Assembly: GCF_015751765.1 (NCBI RefSeq)
Contig: NZ_JADOTX010000001.1
Span: 4,898,001 to 4,962,000, forward strand
DNA from: Micromonospora ureilytica
Lineage (GTDB): Bacteria; Actinomycetota; Actinomycetes; Mycobacteriales; Micromonosporaceae
DNA length: 64,000 nt
Direction: 5' to 3'
Numbering within the stretch: the first letter of the stretch is position 1; every line of letters begins with the position of its first letter. A program made the translations under genes and the position numbers. Shown in pieces: positions 7,891-15,127 of this stretch. The notes beneath the pieces are model-generated. The model saw only the letters and a list, made by a program, of their open reading frames with translations. It searched no databases and was not told where the DNA came from.

Positions 7891-9390
7891 TCAGCCGATG
7901 TGTGCGGGCGCCGCGTCCTCGGTGCGCTGCTGGGGGCTTGCGTTGAGCGTGGCGACGGTGATGACCAGCGCGGCCAGCAGGAAGCCGACGGCGGAGGCGA
8001 ACGCGACGGTGTAGCCGTGGGTGAGCGCGTCGGCCGCCCGCTGGATCAGGGGCTGGTCGCCGCTGGCCAGGCCGCGGAAGAACGCGACGTCGGCGTGCGG
8101 CAGTTTGTCATCGGCGGCGCTGGTGGAGACGGCGGCCAGGACGGCCAGGCCGACGGCGCCGCCGATCTGCTGGGCGGTGTTGAGGATGGCCGAGGCGATG
8201 CCGGTGTCGTTGCGGTCGACGCCGGAGATCGCGCCGAGCGTCATCGGCAGGAAGCTGGCGCCGAGGCCGAGGGCGGTGATGAACATGGCCGGCATCAGGT
8301 GGGTGAAGTACGACGAGGACGGTTCGAGCAGGCTGAACCAGAGCATCCCGCCGGCCGCGACGACCAGGCCGGGGCCGGCGAGCGTGCGTGGCGCGAACCG
8401 GCCGGCCAGGCGTGAGCCGATCCCGGCGGCCATCCCCATGCCGAGGCTGAACGGCAGATAGGCGAACCCGGCACGAACCGGGCTGTAGCCCTTGACCTGC
8501 TGCATGAAAAGCGACAGGAAGTAGAAGGTGGCGAACATGGCCGCGCCGATGAACAGCATGGTGACGTAGGACCCGGCCCGGTTGCGGTTACGCAGCAGCC
8601 GCAACGGCAGCAGCGGGTGCCGGTTCCTGCGCTGCGAGCGCAGAAAGGTGATCAGCAGGATTGCCGCGACGGTGAACATGCCGAGGGTGACGGGGTCGGT
8701 CCAGCCGCGGTCGCCGCCCTGGGTGATGGCGTAGACCAGGGCGGTCAGGCCGCCGGTGGCGGTGGCCGCGCCGCGCACGTCCAGTTCGCCGTGCAGCTTC
8801 TCGCCGCTGGCCAGCACGCGGGCGCCGAGCAGTACGAGCACGCCGATCGGGACGTTAACGAACATCACCCAGCGCCAGCTCAGGTAGTCGGTGAGCACGC
8901 CGCCGAGCAGCAGGCCAACGGTGGCGCCGAGCCCGGACATCGCGGCGTAGACGCCCATCGCCCGATTACGGGCCGCACCCTCGGCGAACGTGGTCGCGAT
9001 CAGCGACAACGCGGTCGGCGCGATGACGGCCGCGCCGAGGCCCTGCAGGACCCGGGCGGCGATCAGCAACTCCACGCTCGGGGCCAGGCCGCCCAGCAGG
9101 GACGCGCCGGCGAACACTGTCAGGCCGATCCGGAACACCCGCCGTTTGCCGTAGAGGTCGCCGGTGCGCCCGCCGAGCAGCAGCAGCCCGACGAAGGCCA
9201 GGACGTAGGAGTTGACGATCCAGGACAGGCCGGAGGCGGACACCTCGAGGTCCTTCTGGATGCTCGGCAGCGCGATGTTCGTGATCGTGCCGTCCAGCAC
9301 GACCATCAGCTGCGCGGCCGCGATGACGATCAGCGCGAGGGCCGGATGGGTGGAGATGCGCGGCGGAGCCGATTGTGCGGGGACGGACAT
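7891..9390 (-). CDS. MFS multidrug exporter, DHA2 (EmrB/QacA) type
   Basis: 499 residues with about 14 hydrophobic segments, expected to be a proton-coupled drug exporter in the cytoplasmic membrane. The first helix carries the DHA2 signature LMVVLDGTITNIALPSIQKDL (about 29-49). Motif A appears as GGRTGDLYGKRRVF (about 73-86), the LQGLGAAVIAPT segment near 114-125, and the motif-C region GLGATVGLLLGGVL near 152-165. It is divergent from the TetR gene at 9524, and two copies of the shared operator (9403-9464) lie upstream of its ATG. Substrate unknown. It is the largest cargo gene of the IS-bounded element. Confidence 0.93.
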   Translation of the reverse strand: MSVPAQSAPPRISTHPALALIVIAAAQLMVVLDGTITNIALPSIQKDLEVSASGLSWIVNSYVLAFVGLLLLGGRTGDLYGKRRVFRIGLTVFAGASLLGGLAPSVELLIAARVLQGLGAAVIAPTALSLIATTFAEGAARNRAMGVYAAMSGLGATVGLLLGGVLTDYLSWRWVMFVNVPIGVLVLLGARVLASGEKLHGELDVRGAATATGGLTALVYAITQGGDRGWTDPVTLGMFTVAAILLITFLRSQRRNRHPLLPLRLLRNRNRAGSYVTMLFIGAAMFATFYFLSLFMQQVKGYSPVRAGFAYLPFSLGMGMAAGIGSRLAGRFAPRTLAGPGLVVAAGGMLWFSLLEPSSSYFTHLMPAMFITALGLGASFLPMTLGAISGVDRNDTGIASAILNTAQQIGGAVGLAVLAAVSTSAADDKLPHADVAFFRGLASGDQPLIQRAADALTHGYTVAFASAVGFLLAALVITVATLNASPQQRTEDAAPAHIG

Positions 9391-9402
9391 CAGAAACTCC
9401 AG

Positions 9403-9464
9403 AACTAGACGGGTGTTGAGTTTTCGTGAGGCCGCGACAATATCTCAACGGTTGTCTAGTTTTT
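9403..9464. promoter_or_regulatory. Paired operator for the TetR/MFS divergent promoter
   Basis: Two copies of one motif face each other: AACTAGACGGGTGTTGAG on the plus strand at 9403-9420, and a longer minus-strand copy at 9438-9464 containing AACTAGACAACCGTTGAG followed by ATATTG. A third copy, nearly identical to the second, lies at 11331-11357 before the NmrA-like gene. The spacing and divergent layout fit binding sites of the TetR repressor encoded at 9524. Confidence 0.7.
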
Positions 9465-9523
9465 CAAGTAGGGGTGTGCCGGCTTGTACGATCGGACGCC
9501 GACGTACGGAAGGGTGCTGCACG

Positions 9524-10108
9524 ATGACCGAGGCCGCCGCAGAGGCGCCGCAGGGTGAACGCAAGGGCGAGCGCACCCGGCGGCGCATCCTGGAGGCCGC
9601 TCGCGCCCTGTTCGCCGAGCTCGGCTACGAGCGCACCACGATCCGTGGGATCGCCGCGGCAGCCGAGGTCGACAAGTCGTCGATCCTGCAGTATTTCGGC
9701 AGCAAGCAGCAGCTGTTCCGGGCCGCGGTGCACTGGCACATCCCGATCGCGGAGCTGACCGCCGACGATCCGGCGCAGAGCGTGCACAACTTCATGCACG
9801 GCATGCTGAGCAGCTGGGCCGCCGACCCGAACAGTCCGATGGCGGTGCTCGTGCGCGCGAGCATGACCAGCGAAGAAGCCGCCGAACTGCTGCGGCGTCA
9901 CATCACCACCGAGGTCGTCGACGCGATCGCCGCGACCGTCGACGATCCGGAGGCCCACCTGCGCGCTTCCCTGGCCGGCGCCATGATGATGGGCATCGCC
10001 GCGCAGCGCTACCTGCTGCGGATGCCCTACATCGCCGACGCCGACCTCGACGACGTCCTGCGCCTGGCCGGCCCGGCCATTCGCAACGTCATCGCCCCGC
10101 CGGCCTGA
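9524..10108 (+). CDS. TetR/AcrR-family regulator of the adjacent MFS exporter
   Basis: 194 residues. The N-terminal helix-turn-helix (about 15-60) reads RRRILEAARALFAELGYERT, then TIRGIAAAAEVDKSSILQYF, with a varied C-terminal ligand domain. The ATG at 9524 has GGAAGG about 10 nt upstream. It is divergent from the MFS gene with paired operators between them, so autorepression and repression of the pump until a ligand binds is the expected circuit. The additional operator copy at 11331 predicts that the NmrA-like reductase belongs to the same regulon. Confidence 0.92.
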   Translation: MTEAAAEAPQGERKGERTRRRILEAARALFAELGYERTTIRGIAAAAEVDKSSILQYFGSKQQLFRAAVHWHIPIAELTADDPAQSVHNFMHGMLSSWAADPNSPMAVLVRASMTSEEAAELLRRHITTEVVDAIAATVDDPEAHLRASLAGAMMMGIAAQRYLLRMPYIADADLDDVLRLAGPAIRNVIAPPA

Positions 10109-10284
10109 CGCCTACGCGTCGGCGCCGAAGATCGCCGGCACCTGCTCGGCTGCAATGATGCTGAAAGCCGTCTGCCCGAACTGCTCTCGCTCGCCCTGTC
10201 GGCAGGTGCGCGACGGCACACCGCATCATGAAGTACTCCCCCCGGCTCGCAGCGTGGCGTGCCGGGGCAGCGGCTGGCTTCATC
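10109..10284. other. Gene-free remnant stretch
   Basis: Between the TetR stop and the soxR remnant no intact gene is seen. On the minus strand a frame ending EQVPAIFGADA then TAG just after the TetR stop looks like the C-terminus of a lost protein, consistent with deletion in this segment. The origin is not recognised. Confidence 0.4.
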
Positions 10285-10636
10285 GAGGCGTACAGGTCCC
10301 TGACCACGTTCCGCGAGGCCGCCGTCCGGGTTCAACAGACCACGCGCCTTCATCCAGAGGCAGCCGCAGCCGATACAGCCGACGAGCTGATACTCAAGGT
10401 TCTCGATGAAGCGCCGGCGGCCCTCCAACTCCCGTTTCCAATCGCGAGACATGCCCTCAATCCCTCTGGGTCGGCGCCGGCCGATCGGCAGCGTCGCGAC
10501 GATCTCCGCGACATCGGCAAGGTGAATGCCGAGTCGCCGAGCAACGAGGATCAGCGAGACGCGGCGCAGCATGTGCCTGCGGTGAGACGCTGGTTGCCCT
10601 CACTGCGCTCTGCGACGATCAGCCCCCACGATGAGA
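10285..10636 (-). pseudogene. soxR remnant (MerR family), truncated and frameshifted
   Basis: The minus strand encodes GLIVAERSEGNQR, then after a 1-nt frameshift MLRRVSLILVARRLGIHLAD and further SoxR-like sequence to CIGCGCLW and LLNPDG. These match the SoxR DNA-binding wing, dimer helix and [2Fe-2S] loop. The first HTH helices are missing because the NmrA-like gene stops directly before the fragment. Of the four cluster cysteines three remain (CIGCGC) and the fourth is replaced by Arg. A functional redox sensor is therefore very unlikely. Confidence 0.8.
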
Positions 10637-11260
10637 TCAATAGGTCAGCGTCGGGGCAGCCTTGCTCCACCGGCTGGTGTCGAGTTGGTCGAGCAGGAAG
10701 TTCGCCAGATCGGCGCGGCTGAGCCGCGACCCACCGGGCGGGTTCTTCCCGTCCTCGACCCGGAACGTCCCGGTGGCCGGCTTGTCGGTGAGGTAACCGG
10801 CGCGGACCAGAGTCCAGTCGAGCCGGCTAGACCGCACGATGTCCTCCATCACGCCCATGTCCTCGTACAACTCACGCAGGAACAGCGGAATCATCAGCCG
10901 GAACCACCAGGGCAACCCGGGGTCCTTAGGCTCCACCCCGCCGGAGGAGACGACGATCAACCGCTGCACCTGAGCGTCCTGCAGCGCAGTGACTACCGCC
11001 TGGCCACCCTTGGAGTAGATGCCGTTCGGATTCCGGGCCGTGCTGCCGATCGCGGAGATCGCCGCGTCGTGCCCGACAGCGATCTCCCGCAACGGGCGGC
11101 CACCGGCCAGCACGTCGGCGGGTTGCAACGCGAGATCGGGATGTGACAGCAGCCCGTCGAGGTGGCGGGCCACCGCGGTCACCTGGTACCCGCGGTCGAG
11201 CGCGCCGGAGACCACGAGGCGTCCGGTGCCGCCGCTGGCCCCGAAAACGATCAGCTTCAT
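10637..11260 (-). CDS. NmrA-like / NAD(P)-binding SDR-type protein
   Basis: 207 residues with an N-terminal Rossmann motif, MKLIVFGASGGTGRLVV, binding NAD(P). DVLAGGRPL, AISAIGSTARN and RLIVVSSGGVEP are usual blocks of the atypical SDR NAD(P)H-binding group (PF13460-like). The later WTLVRAGYLTD segment also fits. There is no clear Ser-Tyr-Lys triad, so it may act as a redox sensor or reductase of unknown substrate. Its leader carries the same 27-bp operator as the MFS/TetR promoter, about 70 bp upstream of the start. The stop codon is the junction with the soxR remnant. Confidence 0.85.
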   Translation of the reverse strand: MKLIVFGASGGTGRLVVSGALDRGYQVTAVARHLDGLLSHPDLALQPADVLAGGRPLREIAVGHDAAISAIGSTARNPNGIYSKGGQAVVTALQDAQVQRLIVVSSGGVEPKDPGLPWWFRLMIPLFLRELYEDMGVMEDIVRSSRLDWTLVRAGYLTDKPATGTFRVEDGKNPPGGSRLSRADLANFLLDQLDTSRWSKAAPTLTY

Positions 11261-11330
11261 ACGAATTCCTCAACCTGGTGGGTTCGTCGCAGGCAGGTCC
11301 CGGCAAGGGCGGAAGCCTCACCGGCAACCC

Positions 11331-11357
11331 AAAAACTAGACAAGCGTTGAGATATTA
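11331..11357 (-). promoter_or_regulatory. Third copy of the TetR-type operator
   Basis: The core AACTAGACAAGCGTTGAG plus flanks matches 25 of 27 positions of the minus-strand copy at 9438-9464. It lies upstream of the NmrA-like gene (start 11260). This ties that gene to the TetR repressor at 9524. Confidence 0.7.
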
Positions 11358-11532
11358 GTCAGGCAGTTCCGGAGAAGCAACCCGGCGCTCACCGCAGGCA
11401 GCGACATCACCCAGAGTGAGCTGATCTACACCCGAGCGCGCTGCTGCACTGGGGGCGGTTTGTGAGCTTTCTGTAGTTTGTCATCGCTCGATGTCGTGAC
11501 CTTTGAGCTGCGCCGATGTCTGGTTGGTGGGC

Positions 11533-12283
11533 ATGCTGGTTGAGCAGGTCATGGACGAGCGGAGGGCGTATCCCAGCGATCTCACCGATGAGCAGTGGGC
11601 GGTGGTGGGCCCGTATCTGGACGCGTGGAAGGCAAAGCATCCGTCGGCATGACCTGCCGCCGAAGTCCGCGACGTACCACTACTTCCCGTTGTGGCGTGA
11701 CGACGGCACCGACCAGGCCATTCACGATCTGCTGCGCTGCCAGGTGCGGGAGAGGGCCGGCCGCCGAGAGGACCCGTCCGCGATCATCTTGGACACCCAG
11801 TCGATCCGGGCCGCGAACCATGTTCCGGCCGCCACGACCGGCAAGGACGCCGGGAAGAAGGTGCCAGGCCGTAAGCGAGGGCTGGCCGTCGACGCTCTGG
11901 GACTGATCATCGCGGTGGTGGTGACCGCGGCGTCGGTCACCGACACCGTGATCGGGGTGCGCCTGCTGGACAAGGTCGTCGAGCACACCCCGACCGCCAC
12001 TCGGGCGTGGGTGGACGCCGGGTTCAAGCACGACCTGGGCATCCATGGCGCTGTGCTCGGTGTCGACGTCGAGGTGGTCAAGCGATCCGACACCAAGCCC
12101 GGGTTCGTGCCGATCGCGAAAGGGTGGGTCGTCGAGCAGGTCAACGGCACGTTGATGCTGCACCGGCGCCTCGTGCGTGAGTACGAGAGTCGCCCGGAGT
12201 CATCGGTATCGCGCACGTTGTGGGCCTCGGCAGCCAACCTCGTGCGCCGGCTGACCGGCACGAGCACACCGTCCTGGCGGTGA
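11533..12283 (+). pseudogene. IS5-family transposase, internally deleted and frameshifted
   Basis: The N-terminal frame from 11533 reads YPSDLTDEQWAVVGPYLDAW and stops after KHPSA. A second frame continues HDLPPKSATYHYFPLWRDDG, then AIILDTQSI (first DDE Asp), KRGLAVDALGLIIAVVV, TRAWVDAGFK (second Asp) and RRLVREYESRPESS (Glu). About 100 bp containing the GCQW segment are missing at the join, and that segment is found in the inverted fragment at 7677-7800. A left terminal repeat (GGGGGCGGTTTGTGAG, 11451-11466) matches 12 of 16 positions of the right end. Confidence 0.88.
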
Positions 12284-12290
12284 CCTGGGC

Positions 12291-12698
12291 GTGAATACCA
12301 CGACCGTTCTCGACCTGATCGCCGCCCATGAAACGGCCGCGTCGGCTGCCCGCGACGAGTTACTCCAGCAGCAGGCCAAGCTTGCTGCCGAGGCGGCCGC
12401 CATCGACGCGGAGCTGGCCGACCTGGCCACCACCCGTCAGACGCTGACCAAGATCCTCGAAGACGAGATGACCTCATCCGAGCCGGCCGTCATCAGCGAG
12501 CCATACCAGCAGATCCTCGCCGTGTTCACTCCCGACCGCGGTGGCCTGCGCGCCAAAGACGTATGCCGCGTACTCGGCATCGGCACCGAACCCAAAGACA
12601 CCGAAGGCGTCCGAGCCAAGCTGAAACGCCTGGTCAACCGGCAGATCCTGACCGAGAGCCAACCCGGCCCATTCACCCTTAACCCGGAACGGACATAA
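12291..12698 (+). CDS. IS-borne accessory ORF (coiled coil plus winged-helix-like C-terminus)
   Basis: 135 residues starting at GTG. Residues about 1-60 are Ala/Glu/Leu-rich and probably coiled coil. The C-terminal part (RAKDVCRVLGIGTEPKDTEG, then VRAKLKRLVNRQILTESQPG) resembles a small winged-helix DNA-binding unit. It lies 7 nt after the transposase remnant and runs into the right terminal repeat, so it belongs to the IS. Its last 38 codons are duplicated, inverted and frameshifted, at 7546-7676. The role in transposition is unknown; I do not recognise a named family. Confidence 0.68.
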   Translation: MNTTTVLDLIAAHETAASAARDELLQQQAKLAAEAAAIDAELADLATTRQTLTKILEDEMTSSEPAVISEPYQQILAVFTPDRGGLRAKDVCRVLGIGTEPKDTEGVRAKLKRLVNRQILTESQPGPFTLNPERT

Positions 12699-12723
12699 CC
12701 TCCCGGACCGCCCTCTGAGCTGA

Positions 12724-13791
12724 TCAGAGTTGGACGACGTGACCCACCCGTGGCGGCGTACGACCAGCGAGAACGTCGAGCCACGCGTGCTGGAGCGCCG
12801 CCGGCCCGGTGCCCACCCGAACGTCGAGCCACCCGCTCACGACGGCGGTGAACCGTTGCCATGCCTCGGTGAACCGCTGGTCGAGCCCGTCGCGGCCCCA
12901 GTCGTTGCTGCGCTTGCGCATCTGCACCGGCGCGAAGAACACCTCCTCGGCGGCGTCGGCGTTCGGCGTCTGGTTGGTGAGCCCGACCGCGATGTCCCGG
13001 AGGAGCCGGTCGCCGAGGCGTCTCCGCAGGGCGGCCCGGGTCGAGGGCGCGCCGGACAGGTCGAGGTAGGCGGTCGGGACCACGTCGAGGGCGTCGATGT
13101 CGTCGTACGACACGACCTCGTCGTAGCAGCCGAGCGACCGGGTGAAGGCCAGGTTGCCGGGTGAGGTGAGGCCGACCAGGCGCGGTCCGCGCCGGTGCAG
13201 CTCGAACGCGGCGGCGTACGCGGTCTTGCTCGACGCCGATGACACCAGCAGCGCCTCGGCACCGTAGAAGTCGTTGTCGGCCACCTGGTCGGCAAGCATG
13301 AACGAGGTGAAGAACAGCGGCCGGAACAGGATCAACAGATCCTCCTGGTCGCGCTGGTACGCAGGGTCGCCGGTGGTCGCCCGGTACGCGTTGTACGGCG
13401 AGGGCAGCTCGGCCCGGTGCGGGCTCGCCTCGCGGAATCCGGACGCGTCCACCCGGTCCGGCCGTACGACGAGGTGACCGGCGGGCGGGAGGTAACCGTA
13501 GATCCGTTGCCCCACCTCGACCCCCGCCACCGCCGAGGCGACCACCTCGGCGAAGCCCCAGAGCGGCGGCAGGCCCCACTGCGGCCCGAGCCCCTGGACC
13601 GCCGGCGGGAAGAACTGCCAGTAGCGCATCGAGTCGCCGAGCACCGCGTAGGTCACGTTGTTGGCGGTGAGGCCGACGCGGTCCACGCGCAGCAGCGCCT
13701 CGCCGTCGGCCACGGCGGGGATGGTGCCATCGACGAGCGTGGTCTGCCCGAGGTCGTCACGCGCCACGGCGAAGGTCCATGAGTCAGCCAT
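12724..13791 (-). CDS. DUF2855-family protein
   Basis: 355 residues. The N-terminus (ALLRVDRVGLTANNVTYAVL) and LPPLWGFAEVVASAVAGVEVGQRIYGYLP resemble the GroES-like fold of medium-chain dehydrogenases, and LLVSSASSKTAYAAAFEL resembles a degenerate nucleotide-binding motif. DUF2855 proteins are usually single conserved enzymes with no settled reaction. It runs toward the sigma factor at 6745 across the IS-bounded element, whose right edge lies 8 nt from its stop. A dyad (TGCACTGCGAGTGCA, 13828-13842) in its leader is a possible operator. Confidence 0.82.
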   Translation of the reverse strand: MADSWTFAVARDDLGQTTLVDGTIPAVADGEALLRVDRVGLTANNVTYAVLGDSMRYWQFFPPAVQGLGPQWGLPPLWGFAEVVASAVAGVEVGQRIYGYLPPAGHLVVRPDRVDASGFREASPHRAELPSPYNAYRATTGDPAYQRDQEDLLILFRPLFFTSFMLADQVADNDFYGAEALLVSSASSKTAYAAAFELHRRGPRLVGLTSPGNLAFTRSLGCYDEVVSYDDIDALDVVPTAYLDLSGAPSTRAALRRRLGDRLLRDIAVGLTNQTPNADAAEEVFFAPVQMRKRSNDWGRDGLDQRFTEAWQRFTAVVSGWLDVRVGTGPAALQHAWLDVLAGRTPPRVGHVVQL

Positions 13792-13881
13792 GAGGTGACG
13801 CTAGACAGCCTCACAATCGGAGACAAGTGCACTGCGAGTGCAAAATCCCACTGCGGCGCGGTCGGGGTCGCGGCGGCGCGG

Positions 13882-15099
13882 TTACGGGCCGGTGGTGGCG
13901 GCGAGGTCGCGGAGGTGTGCGAGCGGCAGGTGCGGTGGCTGCCACTCCACGAAGAGGGCCGTCGCGTCGTCGTCGAGCTGGGCGTCCTGGTAGCCGACGA
14001 CCGCGCGGACGAGCCGACGCATCGTCTCCGGGCTGGGCAGCCCGTCATTGAGGGCACGGTTGACGAAGTCGACGAGCCGGTCCAGCCCGAACTGCTCCCC
14101 CTCGGCGCTACGGGCGTCGGTGATGCCGTCGGTGTAGGCGAGGATGCGGTCACCCGGGTGCAGATTCTCCTCGTGCACCCGCGGTCGGCGGGGGGACAGG
14201 TGGCCCAGGCCGAGCGGCAACACTGTCGGCCCCGGAAGCTCCCGAACGGCCTTGCCGTCACGCAGCAACATCGCACCGGGATGCCCCGCGTTGATCATGC
14301 TGAGACGACCGGTCCGACGGTCCAACTCGATGAGCAACCCGGTCGCGAAGAAGTTCGGGTGCTCGGACCGCACCCACCTGTCGATGCTGATCGCCGTATC
14401 GACCAGATCGAGGCCACACCGACGGGCGTTGCGGTACGCGCTGACCACCAACGAGGCCAGGGTGCTGGCCTTGATGCCGTGCCCACAGGTGTCGAAGAGC
14501 CCGACGCTGAGCACGTCACCGTTCAACGCGTAGTCGAAGATGTCGCCGCCGACGTCGTAGCACGGTTCGAGGATGGCGGTGACCACCAGGTCGTCGGTGG
14601 CGAAGGTCAGCGGCGGGAGCAGGCCCCACACGATCTCGGCCGCGACCTGCATCGGCATCCGCCGCCGCATCCGCTCGATCACGTCGCCGTAGAGCCGGCG
14701 GTTGACCAGGATCTGGGCAATGTTGACCGCCACCTCCCAGGCCGGACCGTCCATCGCCTGGTCGGCGGCGGCCGGCGAGACGATCTCCAGTACGCCCATC
14801 CGCTCGCAGCCGAGCAGCAGTGGCACCCACACCCGGTCCGGGTTGTCGGGCGCACGCTGGATGTCGAGGGTGGTGAACGCCCGGCCGGCGAGCGTCGTCT
14901 CGATCGGCAGCTGGTCCCGGTCGAGACCCGCACCGAGCAGCGGCACGAGGAGGGTCTGCGTGTAGTCGGCCAGATAGATCACGATCTCGCTGGCATCGAT
15001 CCCGGGCGCCGCGCGGGCGACCAGCTGCGACACCTCGTCCGGGCCACCCCGGGGCGCGTTGAGCTGCAACCAACGCACCACCTCGCCGACGTCGCCCAC
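13882..15099 (-). CDS. PP2C-type (SpoIIE-like) serine phosphatase with N-terminal sensor domain
   Basis: 405 residues. A GAF-like N-terminal region (about 15-150, with VWVPLLLGCERMGVLEIVSP) precedes a SpoIIE/PP2C catalytic domain (about 175-395). Metal-site motifs visible are CYDVGGDIFDYAL, GLFDTCGHGIKAS, NAGHPGAMLLRDG, LAYTDGITDARS and DDDATALFVEW. Such phosphatases typically dephosphorylate anti-anti-sigma factors and so activate sigma factors of the SigB/SigF type; one is encoded at 6745, though a link is only inferred. The GTG at 15099 is chosen because GGGGGAGG lies about 5 nt upstream. It is the last gene of the minus-strand run begun at 20091. Confidence 0.9.
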   Translation of the reverse strand: MGDVGEVVRWLQLNAPRGGPDEVSQLVARAAPGIDASEIVIYLADYTQTLLVPLLGAGLDRDQLPIETTLAGRAFTTLDIQRAPDNPDRVWVPLLLGCERMGVLEIVSPAAADQAMDGPAWEVAVNIAQILVNRRLYGDVIERMRRRMPMQVAAEIVWGLLPPLTFATDDLVVTAILEPCYDVGGDIFDYALNGDVLSVGLFDTCGHGIKASTLASLVVSAYRNARRCGLDLVDTAISIDRWVRSEHPNFFATGLLIELDRRTGRLSMINAGHPGAMLLRDGKAVRELPGPTVLPLGLGHLSPRRPRVHEENLHPGDRILAYTDGITDARSAEGEQFGLDRLVDFVNRALNDGLPSPETMRRLVRAVVGYQDAQLDDDATALFVEWQPPHLPLAHLRDLAATTGP

Positions 15100-15127
15100 G
15101 CCCACCTCCCCCTGTCCAGCGGTGAGG

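Larger units (their letters stand above)
7546..12715. mobile_element. 5.2-kb composite-transposon-like unit bounded by inverted IS5-type right ends
   Basis: The segment starts GAGGGCGGTCCGGGAGG and ends with its reverse complement. The inverted terminal copies (7546-7676 and 12584-12715) are about 97% identical by eye. TGA directly flanks both ends (7543-7545 and 12716-12718), compatible with the 3-bp TNA duplications made by some IS5-family groups. Cargo: an MFS exporter, TetR regulator, NmrA-like reductase and a decayed soxR. The right arm holds a damaged transposase and an accessory ORF; the left arm holds a transposase fragment. Movement as one unit is inference; two insertions plus rearrangement could also give this layout. 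Confidence 0.6.
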
